Shown here: in pieces, positions 48,198 through 60,052 of the stretch
Layout of the letters: the number at the start of each line of letters is the position of its first letter
Numbering within the stretch: position 1 is the stretch's first letter
DNA from: Morchella semilibera
Lineage: Eukaryota > Ascomycota > Pezizomycetes > Pezizales > Morchellaceae
Assembly: GCA_009192285.1 (NCBI GenBank)
Contig: CM018603.1
Span: 6,197,613 to 6,261,612, forward strand
Length of the DNA: 64,000 bases
Reading direction: 5' to 3'
Notes under the pieces: generated by a model
Told to the model about the DNA's origin: nothing
Database searches by the model: none
What the model saw: the letters and a program-made list of their open reading frames with translations, nothing else
Made by a program: the position numbers and the translations under genes

Positions 48198-49755
48198 CTA
48201 CACTTCTTCCACATCCTTCCTTGTAGCCTCATACCTCTTTCCTCTAAAGCTCCATACGCCCCAGTTTCCCTGGCTCAAATCCGTTGGGTCCGCACTAAAT
48301 GTCTTAATCAGCACATATATACTAGCAAGGTCCCAGGAAGAAAACTCACTCATTAATATCCCACCTCAAACTCTTGAACCGGTTCTCCCCCGGCTCTAGC
48401 AACATATCAAACTCTCCTTTACACTTATCGTTGATCCAATTCACATCCCGGTCCATATCGTTCTCAGTGTACCCTGTCACAAGAACCGGGCATTTGGTTT
48501 CCAGCAATCTTGGCAAAGTGTTCTCCCACTCCGCTGCACTTCCTGGATGTCCTAAGCCTGGGTGGAAAAGTACAAAGCAATCAAAATACGGGTCAAATGG
48601 CGCAAAGGTTCCAGTGGCATGAAGAGTATGATAGTGCTCAACGTATGTGCTAATCTTCATGTTATGAGATACACGCTCAACGATTGCCCCAAATGGATTG
48701 GAGTCTGTACGATCAGGGACTGGAAGCTCAGAAGCTCGACCGTCAAGTGATTCGGGGCCAATAAAGACCAGGTGAAAAGTGGATAGAGGGAACATGTGGG
48801 TAAGTTGGTGCCAAACTTCTCTAGGGAGAGAGGATTCTGCACGAGCACCAAGCATGAAAATTCGGACAGGTGGCGGAGTTATACGAATCCCTTTCATGTC
48901 TTTCCCGGCACCACTCTTGGGAGGGTGAAGAGTATAGCGGAGAGCTGGGGAGATCAGCTGTGTTCATAGGACTGGTAGATAGATAAGATGATATATACCG
49001 CTTACGCTCTTCAACCCCTCAATAGTCAGTCTGTGGCGGAGATTGTAAGGGCTGAGTTCGTGCAAAAAACTTGCTATTGTAGTAGGGTATGTTAAAAGCC
49101 TAGTGACTTGACGAAGGGACCTTGGGTCATTGACAGCCCTGAAGTCACGAGTGTAGAGGAATGTATCCCAGTTGGTGAAGTTGATAAGGGCTTCATCCAT
49201 CTGTTCGCCTGGGTATTCAAATTCCGGAAAGAACCTGCCAGAGCGGAGATCATGATCGTCCTCATTCGCTTCCCTCAGCGCATCGCAGATGAGGATATGA
49301 TTTTCATAGTCTGCAGCCCAATGCTCTTCTGAACAGTAAGTCGGAACACCGCAATCTGAACAGGTGAACTTCACATGCTGTGGAGAGCTAGCATGATCAG
49401 GATGTGGGCAATATGCGGTACGCTTAATTGCAGCTGCACGTTCACGCATCGAAGGAGACGGTGACTTGTCCATAGGGTGGAATAGGTTATTCGGTTTAAG
49501 AAGGATACGGGAACCATCTGTATGTTCGTATACCGGATGATCACTCGTAGAGGCCAGTTCCGATGGAAGGGGTGGGGCCTTTTTGCCGCCAAACATGGAG
49601 AGAAAAGTGCGTTTCGATTGAAGGGATGGTAAGACACCATTTTTCAATTGCTGTTGGTGAGGCAATATCCTAGAAAACTGAAACTGGGGCCTGGGGGGGA
49701 TCCCTAATGGGCGAAGACGAATCAAACATCTTGTGCAAGTTTGTGAGGGCCGCAT
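48198..49755 (-). CDS. mss51: Mitochondrial COX1 translational activator Mss51 (MYND finger)
   Basis: Three exons (49755-49006, 48957-48350, 48294-48198) encode 484 residues. The N-terminus is an Arg-rich, acid-poor mitochondrial presequence (MRPSQTCTRCLIRLRPLG). A Phe/Gly segment (FLSMFGGKKAP) precedes a MYND-like zinc finger: YCPHPDH, FTCSDCG, TYCSEEHW and HILICDALRE. The core RSGRFFPEFEYPGEQ, NFTNWDTFLYTRDF and TRLLTYPTTIASFLHELSPY is typical of fungal Mss51. Mss51 activates translation of COX1 mRNA on mitochondrial ribosomes and couples it to cytochrome oxidase assembly. The last exon was found from a strong donor (GTGAGT) exactly where the open frame would otherwise stop; it adds the conserved WGVWSFRGKRYEATRKD. 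The start region is shared with the divergent Herp-like gene. Confidence 0.92.
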
Positions 49756-50339
49756 GGGAGCAACAGGCGGTTGAATTCTTCTGAAAAATTATTTGTAAAA
49801 GATTTATTTCACCGAAATATTACTTTGAGTAGAGACGATGGCTATTTTTCAAATTATGTAAGGGCGAATGTGGAGGGGTTAGGATTGACGCTAGACGTCT
49901 GTATTTCTGTGAGGAGGATGGTGGTGGGATGATGATGTCGTGATGTCGCTTAACGCACCTGCATTCTACTCATGGATGGTTATGGCTAGATCTCTTGCGG
50001 CTCCGGGTTTTTGAGGACGGTTGACTAAGATCTTCCTAACAGAAGGACAGATGGCGGTTGTGAAACACCTACCAAACACAACCAACTGACTAATTGTGCT
50101 TTGCTTTGCTTCCCTTTAACAACAGAAAAGAAGGAGAGGGAGTAGGGCGCTGTACTCATAACTTTATATATTACTCTTCCTACGGTTATCCGGCTGTAGC
50201 TGCTGGAAATCACATTTTTTGTCATATAACTGTTAGCTCCAACCTTCTGATAATCCTTATCCTATAGAGCTTCTCCATCTTCCCCCGTACAGCTACATAC
50301 TTAATCACTTCCGCCCTCTCCAAACAGCCCGCGTTCATC
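49756..50339. other. Divergent promoter region, MSS51 and Herp-like gene
   Basis: The region is 584 bases without a gene, holding both promoters. C/T-rich sequence lies just before 50340. No named site recognised. Confidence 0.45.
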
Positions 50340-52581
50340 ATGTCGGCTTCTCCCTCGAGCTCCTCCTCGAGCTCCTCCCCCTCCTCCTCCTCCTCAAGTG
50401 CTCAGATTGCTCCAAATGGCTCGTTAACTTCAGAGGAAATAGACCCTTCGTCCATACTGATCAAAGTCCTTTCACCCGCTGAAAACTTCCCCTCTGATCT
50501 TGCTTTTCGTGTGCTACCAAAATCCACGATTGGAGAGCTCAAAGGTCGTATATCAAGTACCTTGGACTCGCGACCAGCAAATGATCTACAGCGCCTGATT
50601 TACAGGGGCAAGTTACTGACAGACCAACTTGTCATTGAGAATATTCTCGGACTCGGTCCTGGGAAGGATGGCGGCGCTGGTGTATGACCCCCCTCATTCT
50701 AATTGCTGGTGCTGAAATCTAATACCACCCTTAGGATACACCTCAAGATGCATACACATTTCATCTCGTTATTCGCCCCTCAATAAATAGTCCCACAAGC
50801 CCCAGTCCCCCCCCGACGACTTTTCCAAATCCTAGTCTTTTCGCAAGCCCTCGTCCACAATTGCCACACTCATCACCGACGCCACCGGGCATACAGCCAA
50901 CTACCACACGTACTACGACTTCTACTATTACCCCAACCCCAAACTCGTCAATACTTACCACTACCACCCGTATAACAACAACATCCGTGCTTGCGCGCAA
51001 TGGCGGGCCTTCGATCAACGTGCAAAATCACACGGGCATGAGCCTTGACGAACTGCGACAAGCATTGCACCAGCGCACTCAAGATACACAGCAGCGGCAG
51101 CAAGATTTTATTGCGGCTAGGCAGAGGATGAATGAAGGCTTGTCACGGGCGGCGAACCAAGTTTTGGACCAGAGAATTGCAACGGCAAGACAGACAATGA
51201 ATTCCGCCTTAGGCGCATCAGGAAGGAGTACTGGTATCTCCATCCCGGGCACGGGTGCCTCAGGATCTGGCTCAAGTACTCCGACTCTGAGGTACGGGCC
51301 AGGTGGTATCCCGGTTCCCTCTACAGGAGTTCCAACGCCTCTTGCTGGTGAGAGTGGTACGCCTAGGTCATCGGAGGGGTTTACAAGATCAGTCACTTCC
51401 GAGGAGGTGGGCCGTACCCCAGAGGCCGAAGATGAAACTAGGCGTCGTGCACTGCTGGAGTTACAGCAAGAGGAAGTCAACCAACCTCCGACAACCGCAA
51501 GCTTTACAGCTACCCCGACTAATTTTTATACTCCTCAACCACTTACAGGCAGTAACTTACTAGGCGGGAATAATCTGATTTATATGCTCCAGGACGCTTC
51601 TGGGGTTCCTACTGCCTTGCTCGTAGGCCCACCCGGAAGCGCAGGATATCAATCCCCAGCCCCAATTCCCCTTCCTGTCAACTTCCCCTGGGTTGCAGAG
51701 GGATTAGCCGATTTTCCCCCGGCAAATCTAGGAGTCCCTCACTGGCCTATACCTGATAATGTCAACCATGGCGCCCACGGAAACATATTTCGAAACCCTG
51801 CTTTGGGGCAAGGCTTTGGGTTCCAAAACCACCACCAAGCCCACGCCCGCAATCACGGCGGTAGGAGGCAAATCACCTTTGGCGATGTTCTTGCTGGGAT
51901 TAGGGCCCGTGCTACTCACTTTTGGCTCGCAGCTAGGTTGGCTGTATTTGTAATCTTGTTTACCGGAAGTGGAGGATGGAGACGGATGTTATACTTAGGC
52001 TCCATCGCTGTTTTGATCTTCGGTATGTTTCCTAAATAATGTAGCTTTCCGTTTTAGTTTTAGGCGCTAACATCACTTTAGTTTGGCAAACCGGCATCTT
52101 TAATGATTTCCTCCGCCCTTTGATGGAGGCCATCAACCCTCCTGCCCCTCATCTTAACCCCAATCCCAACCCGCCCGCGGCCGCAGTTGGTCCTAACCCT
52201 GATCCCAACCCGACACAAATCCCAGTAGCACGCGATGTCAATGGAAATCCCATCGGGCCTGCTCAAACTGCCGGAATGCTAGTTGCACGTCGCGAAGACC
52301 GTATTAGAGACATGATCCGCGGCATAGAGAGAGGCATCACAATATTCTTGGCGAGTCTTGTACCTGGACTTCATGAAAGGCATGTTGATGCTGTGGAGGC
52401 GAGGCAGAGGGAGGCGCAACAGTTGAGGGAGGCGCAACAGGCTGCAAATGCGGAACCTGCAACAGTGGTCACTGAGGGTCAGGCACCCGCAGCACCAGCG
52501 GGAGAAGATGGGCAAGAGGGCATGGGGGCAGCGCCCCCTGCAATGGAGGTTCAACCGGAGGCTATCCGAGGACTGCTGTAA
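50340..52581 (+). CDS. Herp/Usa1-like ER membrane protein with ubiquitin-like domain
   Basis: Three exons (50340-50681, 50735-52022, 52082-52581) give 709 residues. After a Ser-rich start, a ubiquitin-like domain spans about residues 38-130 (SILIKVLSPAEN, STIGELKGRISS, LQRLIYRGKLLTD, DAYTFHLVIRP). A long disordered Thr/Pro/Ser region follows, with a helical Gln-rich part (LRQALHQRTQDTQQRQQDF). Two close hydrophobic helices (about residues 525-560, WLAARLAVFVILFTGSGGW and MLYLGSIAVLIFGVW) form a membrane hairpin, and the tail is Pro/Asn/Glu-rich. This arrangement matches Herp in animals and related fungal proteins that link Hrd1 and Der1 in ER-associated degradation. The 1:1 functional match is inferred. 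Dsc3-type proteins also carry a ubiquitin-like domain and membrane helices and are the main alternative. Confidence 0.75.
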
Positions 52582-53104
52582 ACACATCGCACTGGCAGTA
52601 TTGTTGCTGTTGTTTTTTTGGCGGTTCGTTGATTTCAACTAGCGTGGGTAGTGCTTTATAGCTCCTCGTCTCCCTATTTCACTATTTATTCTATTGTCAT
52701 TGTAACTCAGAGTTCCCAATTGTATAGCCATTCCTTTTTTTTTTTGTTTCTGTTCACTGCAGAGTAGCTTTATATCCTGGTTTTCGATCCGCTTTTGAAA
52801 CCACAGCCAGCGACTTGCAAATACCACCTGAGCGCGATACTTAGAGTGCAGATTTCCTCGTTGTTTCTGTACATACGTAGAGCAAATGCTAGAAGTGCAT
52901 GTATCCGTTCTACGGTCTCTTCCGTATAATACATTCATAAAACTATTAGAGTGATGATGCATGATCCCATTTCGGAGAAACGCTGTGGAGGCTCTTCGAT
53001 GCCAAGAAACGACCCCTCAATGATGTCTGCTCGCCCTCACCCCACCAAACCGCACCGCCAAAACTTAAAGATCTTCTGCCCAATTTCAGGCCAACTCGAT
53101 AGAC
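52582..53104. other. Intergenic region before LEU2
   Basis: No gene seen. A T run (52735-52745) lies in the probable 3' region of the Herp-like gene. No Leu3-type CCGGNNCCGG site is visible upstream of LEU2. Confidence 0.45.
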
Positions 53105-54518
53105 ATGCCTAGCTACAAAATTGTTGTTTTCGAGGGTATGTGCCAATACACATCTTGTATGCCCCACATATGTTGATGATATCATTTATGCAGGTGATCA
53201 CTGTGGCCCGGAGGTCACCAAGGAGGCTATCAAGGTTCGCCGACCCTCAATTAGGCGCTGGAACTACAGAATTGAAAACTAACGACCTTTATGAAAACCT
53301 AGGCTCTTAACGTTGTTGCCGCCAGCAGCCCTGATATCGAGTTTGACTTCCAGCCTCACTTGCTGGGTGGTGTAGGTTTAATCCCTTTCTCAAAACTAAT
53401 TCAAGGGGTCCTAACAATTGCGCAACTAGGCCTCAATCGATGCAATTGGTACAGCCCTTGGAGACGAAGCTCTCGCGGCTGCCAAAGCAGCCGATGCTGT
53501 CCTCCTAGGTGCTGTCGGTGGACCCGTATGTTTCTCCCCATGAATTTTTACACCCTGTCCACGGGTGCTAACTCTTAACCTCATAGAAATGGGGGACTGG
53601 CGCCGTTCGCCCTGAACAGGGTCTCCTGAAGCTCCGCAAGGAAATGGCAACCTTCGGCAACCTCCGTCCTTGCAATTTCGCCGCCGAGTCGCTGATCCAG
53701 TTCTCACCTCTCAAGGAGTCTGTCTGCCGCGGTGTCGACTTCAACATCATCCGTGAACTGACAGGAGGAATCTACTTTGGCGACCGCAAAGAGGACGAGG
53801 GTGATGGTTACGCATACGACATGGAGCCCTACCACCGCCACGAGGTTGAGCGCATCACCCGCTTGGCCGGTCACCTGGCTATGCAGCACAACCCCCCGCT
53901 CCCTGTCTGGAGTTTGGACAAGGCCAACGTCCTTGCTACTTCTCGTCTGTGGAGAAAGACTGTCGACGAGGTTATGACCAAGGAGTTCCCTAGCATCAAG
54001 TATGGCCACCAGTTGATTGACTCTGCGGCTATGTTGATGGTCAAAAACCCCCGCGCACTGAACGGAATCATTGTTACGAGCAACTTGTTCGGAGACATCA
54101 TCAGTGACGAGGCCAGTGTAATTCCAGGAAGTTTGGGACTGTTGCCTAGCGCAAGTTTGTCGGGTATCCCAGATGGTAAAACTAAGGTGAATGGTATCTA
54201 TGAGCCGATTCACGGATCTGCTCCAGATATCGCTGGTAAAGGTAGACATTCTCCCTTTTTCTCTCCTTATATCCCTTTCCTAATAAAAATAATCACTTAT
54301 CTTTGATAGGAATTGTCAACCCTGTTGCTGCTATTCTGTCATGCGCCATGATGCTTAGGTACTCCCTGAACCTTCCCAAGGAGGCTTTGGCCATCGAGGA
54401 AGCTGTCCGCAAGGTTCTTGACATGGGTGTCAGCACGGGCGACATTGGTGGAAAGGCCACCACTGCTGAGGTCGGTGATAAGATCGCCGAGGTTCTTGCC
54501 GAGATCTTGAAGGCATGA
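53105..54518 (+). CDS. leu2: 3-isopropylmalate dehydrogenase
   Basis: Six exons (53105-53135, 53194-53234, 53303-53371, 53430-53525, 53587-54241, 54310-54518) encode 366 residues, the usual length. The four short 5' exons carry [38 protein letters not shown] and [13 protein letters not shown]; the long exon has the substrate and cofactor regions ([74 protein letters not shown]). The enzyme oxidatively decarboxylates 3-isopropylmalate with NAD+ in leucine biosynthesis. One unusual detail: the start reads [10 protein letters not shown] where most relatives have GDGIGPEV. The gene converges on APC10, with 231 bases between the stops. Confidence 0.97.
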
Positions 54519-54749
54519 GTGATGGATGGTGATTATTCTGCTTATCCACACATGTAGTCATCTGATGCGCCATTTTTGGAAGAGAAGTAAAAAAAAAAAA
54601 TAAAGAGCCCCAAAAGTGTGGTTGTTAGGACGAGTTCAATTATGTGTGTGATACTCAAATGCATTGAAGCCAAGAAAAACAGTGCAATTGCTCTAACGCC
54701 TGTGATATGATGCTTTCTCCGAAACGCCTTATGCTCCTCTACTGCGTGG

Positions 54750-55765
54750 CTATCTCAATTCTAGTTCCGATATCATCTTACCCGACATGAAAGGAATTTC
54801 CTCCTTGTCGACGCTAGGGCTGTAGCAGATCTTTAGTCTAATACTCAACACAGGCACTTGGAAATGGACTTACGGTTCCAAAGAGAATATCTGCAGCCCA
54901 CGAACATGGGTATCTTTTCCGTTTTGATGGTTCGCATGGATACAAACCTGAATAAGGAAAGTTCGGAGTTGCCCACTAGAAGAAAGTCAGTCCGATTACT
55001 GCAAGTAGATATCCTTAGAACTTACTCCTTATGGACACCTTCTAAAGGAACATCGATCCAGCCACTCGGCTGTTCAAAGTTCATAGTAGTGACTTCTTGC
55101 AGGTCATGATACCCGGTCCCGGACATTATCGAGATCTTTGTCGGGGTATACGACTCGTCATTCTCGAAATCGAGAAACATCCGGATGCGCTTGACGAACA
55201 CTCGTTTAGCGAAGTGAATATTAATCATATGTGGTTGGGGGCCGTCAGATCTACATTAATTATTTTTGAATTAGCTTATTATATAACGCAGGCATTTTAT
55301 AATAGGGACTTGCTGCCAGAAGAGATTCGTATCCTCATCTCTCAGCTGTTCCACGCCATTCCCAGGCTTGGCGGTAGAGACCGTCCAAGAAGCAAGGTTC
55401 CCGATCTCCTTCAACCCCTCCAGCGACGCCTCGGGCACTGTGATGACTCCACAAATATCAGTCTTACGCCAAAGCACCTAACCGTACAAAAGGGTGGGAA
55501 TCTAACTGCTGCTCCCACCGGTTGTTTCTTGCTCGTCGTCGTCCTCCTCATCCTCGTCCTCCTCCTCCTCATCATCATCCTCGTCCTCTTCGTCCTCCTC
55601 TTCGTCTTCATCTTCGTCTTCGTCTTCATCATCGTCATCCTCCTGTGAGATAGTGTCTTCGTCCCCATCGTCATCCTCGGTCAAAATTGGCGATGGCGTG
55701 TTTCTATTATTGGTGGGGCTTTGGCGACCCCCATGGGGGTTGTGTTCGCGGGTTCTAGGCGGCAT
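54750..55765 (-). CDS. apc10: Anaphase-promoting complex subunit 10 (Apc10/Doc1) with acidic N-terminus
   Basis: Five minus-strand exons (55765-55519, 55437-55314, 55250-55026, 54975-54874, 54813-54750) give 253 residues. The DOC domain is clear: EIGNLASWTVSTAKPGNGVE, LFWQSDGPQPHMINIHF, FENDESYTPTKISIMSGTG, DLQEVTTMNFEQPSGWIDV, LRTFLIQVCIHANHQNGKD and THVRGLQIF. Apc10 gives the APC/C ubiquitin ligase its processivity by helping to bind D-box substrates with Cdc20/Cdh1. Exon 1 adds an unusual stretch of about 50 almost purely Asp/Glu residues (about 30-80). Intron 2 (55313-55251) starts GCAAGT and ends TGTAG, a GC-AG intron; only this join gives FWQSDG. The start of the last exon is less certain (two in-frame acceptors nearby). 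Confidence 0.92.
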
Positions 55766-56541
55766 CGTTCTGCTAAACTCCGGGGAGACGCGTTGAGGGG
55801 TGAGGTACTGCTAACTTAAAGACGTGAACGTGAACAGGATCACGTGCGTGAGCTACTAAATGATTTTCATGCTTCATCCGGGTAAATTAGCCAAAAGCTT
55901 GGATTATTGAGACCTCCCCAGCAGCTTGTCCCTTGCGTGTTACAGGGCTAGAGTACCTATTGCATTCATCCGTAGCGTATGGTTGGTGTCGTCTGACATA
56001 CTACTCGTGAAACTCTAGACATTTGTGATTTCAGATCCTAATCTGGTATGCCCTAACTAAAGTTTCCGAAATTTAATATCGAACTAATCCTATGAAAACT
56101 TGAAATTCCGGTACCCTGGGGCAATCTATACATGTAGTTTGAAGTGAACCCTATCTAGCAAATACGATAAACGAATCATAGATAATCACTCGGTCTACCA
56201 AATGCCTATGAACCTAAATTATAAAGTTGCTATTGTTAAACTATAGTTAAGGTTATTAATTATACTTCATACATCATAGTATAGTTAAGGTTAGTAGTAG
56301 GTAGGAGTTTTTCTCCCAATCTTATCCTAAATATGTTACTCACAAATAAGGATATAGTTACGCCTTTCAAGACTAATGCATATACTATACTAAGGTTTTT
56401 GTATACCGAAATTGACTGTTTAAGATACTTTGCAGACCCCAAAAGCTTCTCTAGAAGGGTATAAGCTCCATTTGAGGTTGAGTACCCTTTAGCTGGTGGT
56501 GAGGCTGAAGGTAATGTCTTGGTCTTGTGTTACGAGAGGCT
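55766..56541. other. Intergenic A/T-rich region
   Basis: No gene seen. TATAGTTAAGGTT is repeated near 56240 and 56280. One TACATGTA at 56129. It should hold the APC10 promoter next to 55765. Confidence 0.45.
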
Positions 56542-57567
56542 ATGGTAGTCAAGAAGCACCGCTCAATGGGTCCAAAAGATGTCCAAATCATGAACGAAAC
56601 TATCGATTGCACAGACTTTGCCAATAGAAAAGATGACAATGTATACTTCCAGGCTCTTCGGCAAGCCGCTGGAAGCTGGAATGAAACTATTGACCTCTGC
56701 GCGAAGGAGGTCGGCGGAGCCTTGTTAGGCGGGAGGGGCAACGCTGATATATCAGGTGCTGGAGTGAGCAGAAAGCCAATCGCAATAGGAGATTGGGATA
56801 AGCTAAGAAACCATAGGTAATGATCGGTTCCTTTGCACAGAATGTTATCGGGTTTACCATAACTGTCACCATATTTATATATTTCCTTCAAAAATATCCT
56901 AGTTCCCGGCCTGGAAAATGGGCAAAACACATATCCTATACCAAGGGCGCTCTAGAAGTATACCAGAGCTGCTCGATATTCTTCAGCGCTTCTATCCAGC
57001 TTGTCACTGTGATTTTCCACGGCCGGAAGGACTTTGGCGGAGGAGCCAAGAATCTCACAATCATAAGTGGGCATGAGATTGAGATTGGCTGGAGCGTCAG
57101 TCTTCTCATATTCACTCCCTTATTCTACCAGTTCTCTATACCAGAGAACTTTTTCAAACGGCAAGGTTTGAATATGGCATTCGTCTCTTTGTGCGGGCTC
57201 TTTCACCTGTACATGTTCCTCTCGCGGGTCTATCTATGCCTATTCTACGGATAAAATCGCCGAATCGGTGGTTTCGCGGCCAGAGTTGAATGCCCTTGAG
57301 GATAGATGTCGATAGCCGGACCACAAGCTTTCGGACTACGAACGAAAGGTATTAGCTATAATGTTCTTTACTGGATCGTCGGCGCTGTTTCTCGTGTTGC
57401 TGTACAAATCAACTACCATGACCAAAAAATCACTTCCAAAGTTCCACGCACCTTATCATAAAAAAGCCCGGGGTTTTTCTACTTTATTACTTCCACTGAT
57501 AGCGTTCAGTCAGATCTGGTCAATACTCCGTATACGAGTTCCTCGGGTTGGATTTCCTGGACGATAG
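56542..57567 (+). CDS. Multi-pass membrane protein of unknown function
   Basis: Model: exons 56542-56763, 56817-57227 and 57316-57567, 294 residues. The first exon has NETIDCTDFA, two possible N-glycosylation sites and EVGGALLGGRGNADISGAG, which runs across a 53-nt intron (GTGAGC...CATAG) into VMIGSFAQNVIGFTITVTIFIYFLQ, the first helix. Further helices follow (YQSCSIFFSASIQLVTVIF, IEIGWSVSLLIFTPLFYQF, AFVSLCGLFHLYMFLSRV, VLAIMFFTGSSALFLVLLY). A GRGN-D-x-x-G-x-G stretch before the first helix is familiar from uncharacterised fungal membrane proteins, but I cannot name the family. The second intron has an atypical GTCTAT donor, so the third exon is uncertain; the first two exons are well supported. 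Confidence 0.5.
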
Positions 57568-58225
57568 TTGGGGTTTGGGCGAATTATTGCTCTACTTATG
57601 GATGCCAGTAGTTGCTGAGTACATGTACCAATACTATAGTAAGCATCTCGGGGAATAAAATTGAAAGCATACCATTGATGTTGTATTTTAGGTGGTGCAG
57701 AACTGACCCCGGATGTGATTGCATACACACAGGATCAACTTTCCAGCACCATGATGGTAATCTAGTAACCCCCCCCCCCCCGCGATCATTGCAGGTTCTA
57801 GCAATCGACAAGGCGCCCCTGCAGACACCCCGAACGCAAGGCACAGGACGATCAGGTTCTCCCTGAGCGAATATACGATATCAATGATAATTTATCAATA
57901 TGTAATTCACAAATAGAGAAAAGTAGGATCGGAAGACTGGTTTCACGTTGGGTCCAAAAGAAAGTATTTGAACAAGTGTTTTCCTTTTTGCCAGATCTAA
58001 AAACGATTCCCAAGCCTTGTGCGCCAAGGGCTAGGTTACATGTAGTTAGGGCTAGGGCCTTTAAGTAAAGCGTGGGGTATTCGCTGGCAGCAACCAAACC
58101 TTCAGTTCTCATTTCCTATGATCGTGAATCAGCCAGCTCCTCTACAACTAGTTTAGACAGTCCCACCTTCATCACCACCTCTTCTCCCAGCAGACTTCTC
58201 ATTTTTCCAGACAACAAAGCTCAAG
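57568..58225. other. Intergenic region with a C run
   Basis: No gene seen. A 13-base C run lies at 57769-57781 and TACATGTA words at 57620 and 58037. Confidence 0.45.
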
Positions 58226-59459
58226 ATGCTCGAGACTATCTACCTCACCAGGCACGGTGTTTGTACCTCCTACAATCCTGAACTTTTACAGAAGTTAAAC
58301 CCATACTTACCCCAAAAAAAACCTGTATGTAGTTCCGCAGCAACTGGGTCACTGACAACCAAGGGAACTACACTGCGACCATCACCTCTCCCACCGGCAT
58401 CCCCTCAGATCCCCCACTCGCCTCACATGGCGAAGACCAGGCAAAGGAACTTGCTGCTCATCTGGTCAAACTAGACCCTAAGGTCGACAGGATATATAGT
58501 AGTCCCTTCTACCGGTGTCTCCAGACCATCAACCCGATCGCTGAGCTGCTCGACCTCCCCATCATGGCCGAAAACGGCATTGGGTATGTCTCCACACCGC
58601 AGTTCACGACTTTATTCGCAGTTTGCGAGCCTCGCAGAAGCTATTCTGTCATTGAAGGAGAGATTCAGACCTTAGCTAATTGGTCTGCCATCTGTTTTTG
58701 ATCCATTTAGGGAATGGTATGGAACTGCCCGCTTCGGTTCGTCTTTTTTCCTCCCTCCGTTCTCACATTGCTTTTTCTACATCATCCATGGCCGCCTAAC
58801 AAGTCAATGATTAGATCACCCCTCTCCCGCCTCACCTGAGCTCCTCCATAAGTTTTTCCCGCGTGTCCAGGTCTCCTATGACCCCACCATCATCCCCTCT
58901 AGCAAGGGGGAGACGCTCGCCGAGATCCACGACCGCACTGCATATGCACTCGCCAAGGTCATCTCCACGATCGACAAGCAATGGGCCGAAGAAGGCACCG
59001 GCCCCAAAAGCATCCTCCTCTGTACCCATGCAGCCACTAACATTGCCGCCGGCCGCGCCCTTACTGGTCCGTCTCCCTCCCCCCCCCCCTTTCTACCTTC
59101 ATCAAGCTCACCTCCGGGTATTCACAGGTAACCAAAACCTCGACGTCAAGACGGGCACCTGCTCCCTCTCCACCTACCGGCGACGCAGCCCGCCTATAAC
59201 CCCACTACTCCCTAACCCATCAGACGAGGATCCAATCCCCGCTACCAACTGGCGTGACGGCGCCGGCGTCGGTGGCGGCTGGGACATCCTCATCAACGGC
59301 GACTGCAGCTTCCTGCGCGACGGCGAGGAGCGCAATTGGTGGTTCTCAGGCGAAGAGGCATGGGACTATGATGTCACGCGGACACCTCCGGACTTTGGCG
59401 GCCCCGGGACAGTGCCGGCGCCAGGCAGGATGGAGGATAATGTCGAGGCCAAGATCTGA
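58226..59459 (+). CDS. Histidine-phosphatase-family protein, Tfc7 (TFIIIC tau55)-like
   Basis: Five exons (58226-58258, 58333-58583, 58711-58736, 58815-59066, 59128-59459) give 297 residues. The phosphoglycerate-mutase fold is complete: phosphohistidine motif YLTRHGFRSNWV across the first splice, IYSSPFYRCLQTINPIAEL with the second Arg, GIGEWYG with the Glu, and the second His in LLCTHAATNIA. The arrangement matches the yeast Tfc7/YNL108C group, in which this domain is the N-terminal part of the tau55 subunit of RNA polymerase III factor TFIIIC. The C-terminal part carries GGGWDILINGDCSFLRDG and NWWFSGEEAWDYD, a beta-rich segment that may be the TFIIIC-binding part. Catalytic residues are present, but activity is not shown for the family member in TFIIIC. 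Exon 3 is a 26-nt microexon. Confidence 0.82.
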
Positions 59460-60052
59460 TCCGATCTGTTCTAATTTGGTCTGGTTTGACCTGTTCCTGT
59501 TTTTCTCTTTTGTGTAAGACAAAAATACATAGGTGTTGTAGTTAGACTGTGAGAGAGTATATACTCACAGCTGCTGTGTTCCGCCATTCGCTGTATACCC
59601 TACCTACATCGTTTTTTTTTTATCGTATCGGATTTTCCGGAGTCTAGAGAACTGCATAGTTAGCTGGGATTGACTGATTGATTGGGTCTGAGGAGCGCCT
59701 TTTTTAGGCAAAATATAATGCAGGAGGGCTAGAGATAGTTAAAACAACGCAATTGAATCCAACGAGTCAACTTCCATGCTTTGAGATAATATGATGTAGT
59801 AGATCTACGTAGCAGCTATGAAGATGCTCAGATCTGTATGTGCTGGGCGAATAATGAATTACTCTACTGCCCCGTACATGGGTGTATTTACCCGCGCACC
59901 CAGCGCCGTGCACTAGCCCCAACAAGACCCGGACCCTGACCCGGGCCCTGGGGAGGGGGTAATGATCACTCTAACCGCAAAATGGCATTCCCAGCTAAGC
60001 TACAACCCTAAGTACAAACGACAACCCCAACCGCTGTATGTAAAAATCTAAA
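59460..60052. other. Intergenic region between converging genes
   Basis: No gene seen in 593 bases between the 3' ends of the Tfc7-like and LysM genes. A T run lies near 59611-59620. Confidence 0.45.

Noticed and set aside
55411-55674. Lys/Arg/Met-rich frame opposite in register to the acidic exon of APC10
   Set aside because: It is another reading of the GA-rich repeat that encodes the acidic tract and has no link to the DOC domain by a valid splice.
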